DNA of 25,669 nucleotides from Pseudomonadota bacterium (GTDB lineage: Bacteria > Pseudomonadota > Gammaproteobacteria > Burkholderiales > Burkholderiaceae_F), in the NCBI GenBank assembly GCA_021823635.1, contig JAKANT010000001.1:1-25669 (forward strand). The letters run 5' to 3'. This document shows positions 7,662-14,070 of the stretch, piece after piece (the stretch's first letter is position 1; each line of letters starts with the position of its first letter). Made by a program: the position numbers and the translations under genes. Under the pieces are notes generated by a model. It saw only the letters and a program-made list of their open reading frames with translations. It did not search any database and was not told the origin of the DNA.

Positions 7662-8306
7662 ATGGCCACCGCAGCCGCCCGTTCGCTGCCGCGCGCGCGC
7701 AAGCGCGCGAACGCCGCCGGCAACGGCGACGCCAACCGGCGCGCGGCCATCGTGCGCGCCGCGGCGCGCCTGTTCCGCGAGCGCGGCTTCGACGGCACCA
7801 CCGTGCGCGACATCGCCGCCGCGGTCGGCATGCGTTCCGGCAGTCCGTTTTATCACTTCGCCAACAAGGAGGAGATCCTGTTCGCGGTGATGGAGGAAGG
7901 CTTGCGCCAGGGTCTGGCGCGCAGCGAGGCGGCGCTGGCGCAAGGCGGCGATGCGCGCGCGCGCTTCTTCGCTTTGGTGCGCGCGCATTTCGGCATCCTG
8001 CTGGAAGACGGCTCGGATTTCATCCCGGTGATGCTGTACGAATGGCGGCGGCTGCCGCCGGCGTACCGGCGCAAGCTGATCGCGGTCAAGGACCGTTACG
8101 ACGCGCTCTGGCAGGGGGTGATCGCGGAGCTGGCCGCCAGCGGGCAAATGCGCGGCGACCCCAAGCTGGCACGCCTGCTGATCCTGGGCGCGGTGAACTT
8201 CGCCGCCACCTGGTTCAAGCGCGACGGCGGGCTGTCGATCGACGCCCTGGCGCGCGCCAGCGCCGAGTTCTTTCTCGCGCCGCGCCGCGCGCCGGGGACG
8301 CGATGA
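7662..8306 (+). CDS. TetR/AcrR-family transcriptional regulator
   Basis: 214 residues. The first 25 residues are a basic, flexible extension. The DNA-binding domain spans about 26-78: helix 1 RAAIVRAAARLFRERGFDG, then the helix-turn-helix TTVRDIAAAVGMRSGSPFYHFANKEEIL (46-73), the classic TetR pattern ending in YHF..KE. The rest is a helical ligand and dimer domain (LLILGAVNFAATWFKRDGG near the C-terminus is common in regulators of acyl-CoA catabolism). It is the first gene of a four-gene overlapping operon and divergent from the liv operon. Probable ligand: an acyl-CoA intermediate, inferred from neighbours. No clear Shine-Dalgarno sequence precedes the ATG. Its stop overlaps the next ATG by 4 bp. 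Confidence 0.9.
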   Translation: MATAAARSLPRARKRANAAGNGDANRRAAIVRAAARLFRERGFDGTTVRDIAAAVGMRSGSPFYHFANKEEILFAVMEEGLRQGLARSEAALAQGGDARARFFALVRAHFGILLEDGSDFIPVMLYEWRRLPPAYRRKLIAVKDRYDALWQGVIAELAASGQMRGDPKLARLLILGAVNFAATWFKRDGGLSIDALARASAEFFLAPRRAPGTR

Positions 8307-9685
8307 AGACGGTGCGCATCGGCGCCGGGTTGGGCTTCTACGGCGATTCGTGGCGGCCGATAGAAGCCACGCTCGCGCGCGGCGAGGTGCAGTACATCGC
8401 CTCCGATCATCTGTCGGAGCTGACGCTCGCCATCCTGCGCAAGGACATGGCGCGCGATCCGTCCGCCGGCTTCACGCGCGACCTGGTGCCGATGATGAGC
8501 GCGCTGTGGCCGCGTGCGCGCGGCGTGAAGTTCATCCTCAATGCCGGCGGGTTGAACCCGGCGGCGGCGCGCGACGCGCTGGTGGCCGCCTTCCGCGCCA
8601 AGGGTTGGCGCGCGAAGATCGCCACCGTCACCGGCGACGACGTGCTCGCGCGCATCGACGAGCTGATCGCCGCCGGCGAGCCGCTGGCGCACATGGACAG
8701 CGGCGCGCCGCTGGCGCAGGTGCGCGAACGCCTGGTGTTCGCCAACGCCTACCTGGGCGCGGCGCCGATCGTGCAGGCGCTGGAGGCGGGCGCCGACATC
8801 GTGCTGACCGGCCGCGTCGCCGATGCCGCCTTGACGCTCGCGCCGATCGTGCACGAGCTGGGCTGGCCGCTGGCGGCGCGAACGCCGCACGATTGGGACC
8901 GCCTCGCGCTCGGCCTGACGGTCGGTCATCTGCTCGAATGCTCGGGCCAGGGCAGCGGCGGCAACTTCGGCAGCGCCGGCCGCTGGGCGGAGATTCCGGA
9001 CCTCGGCCACATCGGCTATCCGATCGCCGAGGTGCGCGAAGACGGCACCGCCGTCATCACCAAGGCGCCGGGTACCGGCGGGCGGGTGAGCTTCGACACC
9101 GTGCGCCAGCAGTTGCTGTACGAAGTGCACGACCCCCACGCGTACGTCTCGCCCGACGTGGTGCTCGACATGGGAGCGCTGCGGCTCGAAGATCGCGGCG
9201 ACGACCGCGTCGAAGTTAGCGGCGCGCGCGGTCAGCCGCGGCCGGAGAAGCTGAAGATCGTCGCCGGTTACGAGGACGGGTGGATGGGGCAGGCGGTGGT
9301 TGGCTTCTGCTGGCCCGACGCCTACCGCAAAGCGCAGGCGACGGTGGCCTTGATCGAGGAACAGTTGCGCGAGCAGAAGCTGCCGGTGGAAGAAACCTGC
9401 GTCGAATACCTGGGCGTGAACGCCTTCCTCGGCCCACACGCGGATCTGTCGCAGGTCGAGCAGATGAACGAAGTGTGGCTGCGCATGGCAGTGCGCACGC
9501 GCGACAAGCGGGTGGCGGAGGCGTTCCCGCGGCTGTTCCCGTGGCTCGCGCTGTCCGGCCCGCCGTACATGGGAGGCTTTCACGGCATCGCGCCGGCGAG
9601 CCAGTTGCTCGGGCACTGGCCGACGCTCGCCGCGCGCGCGCTGATCGAGCCGCAGGTGAAGGTGGAGCTGACGGAGGTCAAATGA
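8303..9685 (+). CDS. AtuA-like acyclic terpene utilisation family protein (DUF1446)
   Basis: 460 residues. The N-terminus VRIGAGLGFYGDSWRPIEATL and the segments YIASDHLSELTLAIL, KFILNAGGLNPAA, GADIVLTGRVADAALTLAP and GQGSGGNFG are hallmarks of the AtuA N-terminal domain family. Pseudomonas AtuA belongs to the acyclic terpene (citronellol/geranyl-CoA) pathway, but its biochemical activity is not firmly known. Here the protein lacks the small C-terminal domain, which is encoded by the next gene. The ATG overlaps the tetR stop and its own stop overlaps the next ATG, each by 4 bp. With a crotonase downstream, a role in branched or unsaturated acyl-CoA breakdown is likely but inferred. No geranyl-CoA carboxylase subunits are present in the window. 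Confidence 0.85.
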   Translation: MKTVRIGAGLGFYGDSWRPIEATLARGEVQYIASDHLSELTLAILRKDMARDPSAGFTRDLVPMMSALWPRARGVKFILNAGGLNPAAARDALVAAFRAKGWRAKIATVTGDDVLARIDELIAAGEPLAHMDSGAPLAQVRERLVFANAYLGAAPIVQALEAGADIVLTGRVADAALTLAPIVHELGWPLAARTPHDWDRLALGLTVGHLLECSGQGSGGNFGSAGRWAEIPDLGHIGYPIAEVREDGTAVITKAPGTGGRVSFDTVRQQLLYEVHDPHAYVSPDVVLDMGALRLEDRGDDRVEVSGARGQPRPEKLKIVAGYEDGWMGQAVVGFCWPDAYRKAQATVALIEEQLREQKLPVEETCVEYLGVNAFLGPHADLSQVEQMNEVWLRMAVRTRDKRVAEAFPRLFPWLALSGPPYMGGFHGIAPASQLLGHWPTLAARALIEPQVKVELTEVK

Positions 9686-9981
9686 GGCTCGCCGACATCG
9701 CGCACGCCAGAAGCGGAGACAAAGGCGACCGCGCCGACATCGGCCTGTTCGCCTACGACGCCGCGGGCTACGCGCAGCTCGAGCGCGCGGTCACGCCCGA
9801 ACGCCTGCGCGCGCACTTCGCCTGGCTGGGCGTCACCGACGCGCGCGTCTGGCCCTTGCCGAACCTGCTCGCGATCAAGATCGTGCTGCAGGGGGCGCTC
9901 GCCGGCAACGCCGCGCGCAATCTGCGCTCCGACAACCTCGGCAAGACGGTCGCCGCCGCGCTGCTGCGCATGGAGCTATGA
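9682..9981 (+). CDS. Small AtuA C-terminal-domain-like protein
   Basis: 99 residues. LADIAHARSGDKGDRADIGLFAYD at the start and LPNLLAIKIVLQGALAGNAARNLRSDNLGKTVAAALLRMEL at the end match the stand-alone version of the AtuA C-terminal (ferredoxin-fold-like) domain that commonly follows DUF1446 genes. It probably forms a complex with the preceding protein, restoring the two-domain AtuA. Its ATG overlaps the previous stop (ATGA) and its stop overlaps the crotonase ATG. No catalytic residue can be assigned from sequence alone; the conserved SGDKGD loop is the best candidate for a functional site. Confidence 0.8.
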   Translation: MRLADIAHARSGDKGDRADIGLFAYDAAGYAQLERAVTPERLRAHFAWLGVTDARVWPLPNLLAIKIVLQGALAGNAARNLRSDNLGKTVAAALLRMEL

Positions 9982-10751
9982 CGGTTCGCGTCGAAAGATC
10001 GGGCGCGGTCACCACGGTGCTGATCGACCGGCCCGAGGTGAAAAACGCCGTGGACGGGCCGACGGCGGAGGCGCTGGCGCAGGCGTTCCGCGACTTCGAC
10101 GCCGACGAAGCGGCGCACGTCGCGGTGCTGGCCGGCGCCGGCGGCACGTTCTGCGCCGGCGCGGACCTCAAGGCCTTCGCCGCGGGACTGGGCCGCGGCA
10201 ATCCGCTGCATGCGGACATGCAGGCCACAGCCCCGATGGGGCCGACGCGCATGCTGCTGTCCAAACCCGTGATCGCCGCCGTCGCCGGCCATGCGGTGGC
10301 CGGCGGCCTGGAGCTGGCGCTTTGGTGCGACCTGCGCGTGATGGAGGAAACCGCTGTCTTCGGCGTCTTCTGCCGCCGCTTCGGCGTGCCGCTCGTCGAC
10401 GGCGGCACGGTGCGGCTGCCGCGCCTGATCGGCATGAGCCGCGCGCTCGACCTGATCCTGACCGGCCGCCCGGTGCACGCGCAGGAGGCGCTGGCGATCG
10501 GGCTCGCCAACCGCGTCGTGCCGCACGGGCAGGCGCTCGCCGCCGCGCAGGCATTGGCCGCCGAGGTCGCGGCGTTTCCTCAGACCTGCCTGCGCAACGA
10601 CCGCGCCAGCGTCTACGAGCAGGCCGGCCTGCCGCTCGAAGCGGCGCTCGAAAACGAATTCCGCCGCGGCCGGGCCACGCTCGCCAGCGACGAGTCGGTC
10701 GAAGGCGCACAGAGGTTCGCGCGCGGGGCGGGACGGCACGGCGAGTTCTGA
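9978..10751 (+). CDS. Crotonase / enoyl-CoA hydratase family protein
   Basis: 257 residues, normal for the family. Oxyanion-hole segments are present: FCAGADLKAF (58-67) and AGHAVAGGLELAL (103-115). Aligned with rat mitochondrial hydratase, Glu112 corresponds to catalytic Glu144, but the position of Glu164, exactly 20 residues on, is Cys132 in the segment GVFCRRFGVPLVDGGTVRL. So it may not be a standard hydratase; isomerase, hydrolase, lyase or a modified hydratase reaction are possible. The sequence resembles a broad subgroup that shares the FCRRFGVPL.DGGTVRLPRL stretch. It is the last gene of the TetR operon, overlapping the previous gene by 4 bp and convergent with the parE toxin gene 15 bases away. 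Confidence 0.88.
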   Translation: MTVRVERSGAVTTVLIDRPEVKNAVDGPTAEALAQAFRDFDADEAAHVAVLAGAGGTFCAGADLKAFAAGLGRGNPLHADMQATAPMGPTRMLLSKPVIAAVAGHAVAGGLELALWCDLRVMEETAVFGVFCRRFGVPLVDGGTVRLPRLIGMSRALDLILTGRPVHAQEALAIGLANRVVPHGQALAAAQALAAEVAAFPQTCLRNDRASVYEQAGLPLEAALENEFRRGRATLASDESVEGAQRFARGAGRHGEF

Positions 10752-10766
10752 AGGCAAGGCGCGCGA

Positions 10767-11063
10767 TCAATCGCGCCGGTAACCCGCTTCGCGCTGGCTG
10801 CGCAGCGCGAGAACGAAGACCGTGTCGATCTCGGCCACGTACCGGTAGAGCGCGACGTGACCGCGTGAGCCGTGTCCGATGATCAGCTCGCGTTTGCCGC
10901 CGGCGGCGGGCCGGCCGATGCGCGGATTGGTCTGCAGCACATCGAACGCAGCGATGATCTCGCCAATCCTGGCCGCCGCCCGCTGCGGGTCGTATCGAGC
11001 GAGGTGATCGAAGATGCGGTCGAAATCGCCCGCCACCCCGGGCGCGATCTCGACGCGCGCCAC
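10767..11063 (-). CDS. parE: ParE/RelE-family toxin of a type II toxin-antitoxin pair
   Basis: 98 residues. The pattern VEIAPGVAGDFDRIFDHLARYDPQRAAARIGEIIAAFDVLQTNPRIGRP, then RELIIGHGSRGHVALYRYVAEIDTVFVLALRSQREAGY, is that of ParE/RelE-superfamily toxins: two N-terminal helices, a conserved NP.IGRP turn and the C-terminal beta-sheet with a VALYRY strand and final Arg/Gln residues. ParE members poison DNA gyrase and RelE members cut mRNA; the subgroup cannot be settled here, though helix length and sheet favour ParE. The start is GTG, three bases after the antitoxin stop. It is the second gene of its operon, as usual for ParDE. Confidence 0.85.
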   Translation of the reverse strand: MARVEIAPGVAGDFDRIFDHLARYDPQRAAARIGEIIAAFDVLQTNPRIGRPAAGGKRELIIGHGSRGHVALYRYVAEIDTVFVLALRSQREAGYRRD

Positions 11064-11066
11064 GAT

Positions 11067-11351
11067 TCAGCGCGCCAGCTTTCTCGCCGCGGGCCGACGC
11101 GCCCGTTTGCCCGCCAGCCGGTGCTCCAGATAACGGCGCATCTCGGCCCATGGGATCGCCTTACCCGAAGCGACGATCTCGGCGTAGCGACGCTCGGCCT
11201 CGGCATCGAAGTCCGCGCGTCGCTCGGCGTCGTCCGTCTTGTCGGCGATGGCCTGCAGGATGAACCGGTGCGGTGTCGTTCCGGCGCGCTTGGCGGCCGC
11301 ACTGACGCGGGCCTTCAGTGACTCCGACATGCGGATCGTGGTCGTGGGCAT
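11067..11351 (-). CDS. Ribbon-helix-helix antitoxin (ParD/CopG-like)
   Basis: 94 residues. The start PTTTIRMSESLKARVSAAAKRAGTTPHRFILQAIADKTD (2-40) is a ribbon-helix-helix DNA-binding fold: TTIRM strand, two helices and the turn AGTTPH. The C-terminal half (AEAERRYAEIVASGKAIPWAEMRRYLEHRLAGK) is the charged toxin-wrapping region; the segment SGKAIPWAEM is common in antitoxins of this type. It should neutralise the downstream toxin and repress the operon. A perfect palindrome lies 39 bases upstream of the ATG. No good Shine-Dalgarno is visible. The pair sits between unrelated genes, as expected for a mobile module. Confidence 0.85.
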   Translation of the reverse strand: MPTTTIRMSESLKARVSAAAKRAGTTPHRFILQAIADKTDDAERRADFDAEAERRYAEIVASGKAIPWAEMRRYLEHRLAGKRARRPAARKLAR

Positions 11352-11390
11352 CGGCAAAGCGCGAGTTTCGGCGGGGACGGTGGCCCGACG

Positions 11391-11408
11391 GTAGCACGCG
11401 CGTGCTAC
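11391..11408. promoter_or_regulatory. Perfect 18-bp palindrome, likely antitoxin operator
   Basis: GTAGCACGCGCGTGCTAC is fully self-complementary and lies 39 bases upstream of the antitoxin ATG. Ribbon-helix-helix antitoxins typically autoregulate through such sites. It also contains the TAG stop codon (11405-11407) of the neighbouring exporter gene. Confidence 0.65.
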
Positions 11409-12379
11409 TCGGAGCGTGGACCGCGCGCGCCGCGCAGCGCGGTCAGCACCCCGGTCACCAACAGAGCGATGCCGGCGACGGTCACCGCATCGGGCGCGGC
11501 GCCGCGCAGCGCGAACGCATAGGCGAGCGCGGCCAGCGTCTCGAACACGATCAACTGGCCGGCGACCGCCGGCGGAAGGCGCTGGCTCGCTTCGTTCCAG
11601 CACAGCGTGCCGAGCCAGGAAGCGAACAGGCCGATCGCGAACATCAGCCCGACGAACTCGACCGGCCGCGGCCCGAGCGGCATCGGAAACGCGCTCCCGC
11701 TCGCCGCGAACCACAGCCAAGTGAGCGCGTAGCCGGCCACCGCGAGCGGCAGCGTGGCCAAGCCCTGCGCGGTCGCCCAGCCGCGCGGGCTGCGCTCCGG
11801 GTGCGCGCGCAGCCAGTCGGCGTTGCGGATCGGATACCAGGTCCAGCACACGACCGCGCCGACCGCCAGCACCGCGCCGAGCGCGTAACGGCCGAGGTCG
11901 GCGTTCGCCTCCGCCTGCAGCGCGGCGAGCTCCGCGTGGTTGACGAGCGCGATGCCGGCCGCGATCGACGCCAGCGAGGGCGCCAGCCGGCGCCACGGCA
12001 GCGGCGGCTCGCGGCTGCCGCAGCGGCGACTGCGCAGGTTGGCGGTGATCGCGATCACCACCGGCAGCGTGCCGATGATCATCGTCGGCAGCGGCCCGCC
12101 GGCGCGCTGGATCGCGCTGGCGAGAAACAGGTAGTAGACGATGTTGCCCACCAGCGCGAGCTTGAACGCCGCGCGCCAGTCGGCGCCGGTCAGTTGCGCC
12201 AGCGCCGCGCGGTCGGCCAGCGCGAGCGGAACCGCGATCACGCCGAACGCGAGATAGCGGCCGAACGCGAGCAGCGCCGCCGGATACTCGGCGAGCAGCA
12301 GCGGGCCGACGAACACCAAGCCCCACATCAGCCCGGCGGCGAGCGCGAACAGGGTCCCGGCGACGAGCGGCGCTGGCAT
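11405..12379 (-). CDS. DMT-family (EamA-type) membrane transporter
   Basis: 324 residues with about ten hydrophobic segments, from LVAGTLFALAAGLMWGLVFVGPLL at the N-terminus to VTVAGIALLVTGVLTAL at the C-terminus. The two halves have the EamA layout: LLAFGRYLAFG in the first repeat, and WLGTLCWNEASQRLPPAVAGQLIVFETLAALAYAF in the second, with the conserved late-helix pattern. It is probably an exporter of small metabolites or amino acids across the inner membrane; the substrate is unknown. The ATG is at 12377-12379 in a GCATGC that also contains an ATG on the opposite strand. No clear ribosome binding site is visible. The toxin-antitoxin operon follows on the same strand. Confidence 0.85.
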   Translation of the reverse strand: MPAPLVAGTLFALAAGLMWGLVFVGPLLLAEYPAALLAFGRYLAFGVIAVPLALADRAALAQLTGADWRAAFKLALVGNIVYYLFLASAIQRAGGPLPTMIIGTLPVVIAITANLRSRRCGSREPPLPWRRLAPSLASIAAGIALVNHAELAALQAEANADLGRYALGAVLAVGAVVCWTWYPIRNADWLRAHPERSPRGWATAQGLATLPLAVAGYALTWLWFAASGSAFPMPLGPRPVEFVGLMFAIGLFASWLGTLCWNEASQRLPPAVAGQLIVFETLAALAYAFALRGAAPDAVTVAGIALLVTGVLTALRGARGPRSE

Positions 12380-12385
12380 GCCGGC

Positions 12386-12397
12386 TATGCTCGCATA
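12386..12397. promoter_or_regulatory. Inverted repeat in the 22-bp divergent gap
   Basis: TATGC-TC-GCATA lies between the start codons of the exporter (12379) and the ligase (12402). The gap is too short for two ordinary promoters, so transcription must start inside the genes or on leaderless mRNAs. An operator role is possible but unproven. Confidence 0.25.
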
Positions 12398-12401
12398 TGC
12401 A

Positions 12402-13922
12402 ATGAACTCTCCCGGATTGCGTTCGCGACAACCGCAGCGCGCCCTGCGGGCGCTGCAGGATTTTTACGCGTCCGACCTCGGCGCCACGCTCGAGCGCCAT
12501 TTGACCGAACCGCCGGCCGCGCGCGCGCTGGCGCTGTTTCACGACGTCGCGCGCGACGTGCCGGCGTACCGCCGCTTTCTCGCCGCGCGCGGTTTCGATG
12601 CGGACGCGGTGCGAACGATCGAAGACTTCGCGCGCGTGCCGGTGGCGACCAAGGACAACTACCCGCTTTGCAACGCGCTGCCGGAACTGTGCCGCCACGG
12701 CCGGCTCGATGCGTGCGACATGGTGGCGGTGTCCTCCGGCTCCACCGGCGCGCCGACGTTCTGGCCGCGCTTCGTCGCCGACGAGATCGCCAGCGCCGAG
12801 CGCTTCGAGCAGGTGCTGCACGACGCTTTTCGCGCCGATACGCGGCGCACGCTCACGGTCGTCGGCTTCGCGCTCGGCAGTTGGGTCGGCGGCCTGTACA
12901 CGACCGCGTGCTGCCGCCATCTGGCGGCGAAAGGCTATCCGCTGACCGTCGTCGCGCCGGGCAACAACCGCGCCGAGATCCTGCGCGTCGTCGCCGGCCT
13001 GCGCGAGCACTTCGATCAGGTCGTGCTGTTCGGCTACCCGCCGTTCCTGAAAGACGTGATCGACGCCGGCCGCGCGGACGGCTTCGACTGGCGCAAAGTG
13101 CCGACCCGGCTGTCCTTCGCCGGCGAGGTGTTCAGCGAAGCGTGGCGCACGCTGGTGTGCGAGCGCGTCGGCGGCGCGGATCCGGCGCACGACGCGGCGG
13201 CGTTGTACGGCACCGCGGACGGCGGCGCGCTCGCCAATGAAACGCCGCTTTCGATCCGCATCCGGCGCTTTCTCGCCGAACGGCCCGCGGCCGCGCGCGA
13301 GCTGTTCGGCGAAGCGCGCCTGCCGACGCTCGCGCAATACGATCCGCTGCGCCGCTACTTCGAGACCCTGAACGGCGAGTTGATCTTCACGACCGACGGC
13401 GGCGCGCCGCTCGTGCGCTACAACATCCTCGATCGCGGCGGCGTGGTGCCGTACGAATCCATGCTCGGCTTTCTCGCCGCGCACGGTTTCGATCCGCTGG
13501 CGCAGTTGACGCCCGACGAGCGCGCGCGGGGGCGGCGGCAGCCGTTCGTGTTCGTGTTCGGCCGCGGCCACTTCGCGCTGTCGTTCTACGGCGCCAACGT
13601 GTATCCGGAGAACGTCGGCGTCGGGTTGGAGCAGCCGCAGTTCGCGTCCGCGCTGACCGGCAAGTTCGTGATGCAAATCGCGCGCGACGCGGACCTGAAC
13701 GCGGAGTTGGAGGTGTTCGTGGAGCTCGCCCCGGCAGCGGCCCCCTCCGAGCGGCTGGCCGCCGATGCCGCGGCGTCGATCCGCGCGCAACTGGAGCGGC
13801 TGAACAGCGAGTTCGCGCACTACGTGCCCGCCGAGAGGCGCACGCCGCGGGTACGGTTGCGGCCGTTTGCCGATCCGGAGTTCTTCCCGGCGGGCGTCAA
13901 GCACCGCTACACGCGGAGCTGA
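12402..13922 (+). CDS. PaaK-like adenylate-forming enzyme (phenylacetate-CoA ligase family)
   Basis: 506 residues from the chosen ATG; an alternative in-frame ATG 24 bases earlier (12378) overlaps the exporter start codon. The ATP-binding loop is VAVSSGSTGAPTFWPR (108-123), of the PaaK SSG(S/T)TG.PT type. Further motifs are LFGYPPFLKDVI, AALYGTADGGALANET, LVRYNILDRGGVVPYE (ribose-binding Asp region) and FGRGHFALSFYGANVYPENV (hinge and C-terminal domain). Lys500 in GVKHRYTR, near the end, is the likely catalytic Lys. It should adenylate a carboxylate and perhaps form a CoA thioester; the substrate is unknown. Relatives occur in secondary metabolism and polysaccharide loci as well as aromatic catabolism. 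It is not obviously part of an operon: the next gene is convergent. Confidence 0.82.
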   Translation: MNSPGLRSRQPQRALRALQDFYASDLGATLERHLTEPPAARALALFHDVARDVPAYRRFLAARGFDADAVRTIEDFARVPVATKDNYPLCNALPELCRHGRLDACDMVAVSSGSTGAPTFWPRFVADEIASAERFEQVLHDAFRADTRRTLTVVGFALGSWVGGLYTTACCRHLAAKGYPLTVVAPGNNRAEILRVVAGLREHFDQVVLFGYPPFLKDVIDAGRADGFDWRKVPTRLSFAGEVFSEAWRTLVCERVGGADPAHDAAALYGTADGGALANETPLSIRIRRFLAERPAAARELFGEARLPTLAQYDPLRRYFETLNGELIFTTDGGAPLVRYNILDRGGVVPYESMLGFLAAHGFDPLAQLTPDERARGRRQPFVFVFGRGHFALSFYGANVYPENVGVGLEQPQFASALTGKFVMQIARDADLNAELEVFVELAPAAAPSERLAADAAASIRAQLERLNSEFAHYVPAERRTPRVRLRPFADPEFFPAGVKHRYTRS

Positions 13923-14064
13923 GAAGCTGTGAAGATTTCGTCACGAGCGGCCCGCTGGCTAGGCGCACGGAGCGCAGGGCCGAGACATATCAAGCAGATA
14001 GGCGAGGCCCGAGCACCGCGCAACGACGCCAGCGGGCCGCGCAGTAGAAAGATTCACAGCTTCT
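13922..14064. repeat. 143-bp structured inverted-repeat element (MITE-like) between convergent genes
   Basis: The ends are perfect 12-bp inverted repeats (AGAAGCTGTGAA at 13922-13933, TTCACAGCTTCT at 14053-14064), extending to 16 of 18 paired positions. A second perfect 13-bp pair lies inside: GCGGCCCGCTGGC (13947-13959) and GCCAGCGGGCCGC (14028-14040). A third short pair, GGGCC/GGCCC (13977-13981, 14006-14010), brackets an AT-richer tip. The whole stretch can fold into one long hairpin. The left end begins at the last base of the ligase stop codon and the right end stops 7 bases from the kinase stop. It may be a nonautonomous transposon or REP-like repeat, possibly also acting as a two-way terminator. 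No clear target duplication was seen. Confidence 0.7.
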
Positions 14065-14070
14065 GAGCGG

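Noticed and set aside
10761..10776. GCGCGAT-CA-ATCGCGC inverted repeat at the end of the toxin gene
   Set aside because: The 2-base centre gives a strained loop and there is no T-tract; too weak to call a terminator in such GC-rich DNA.
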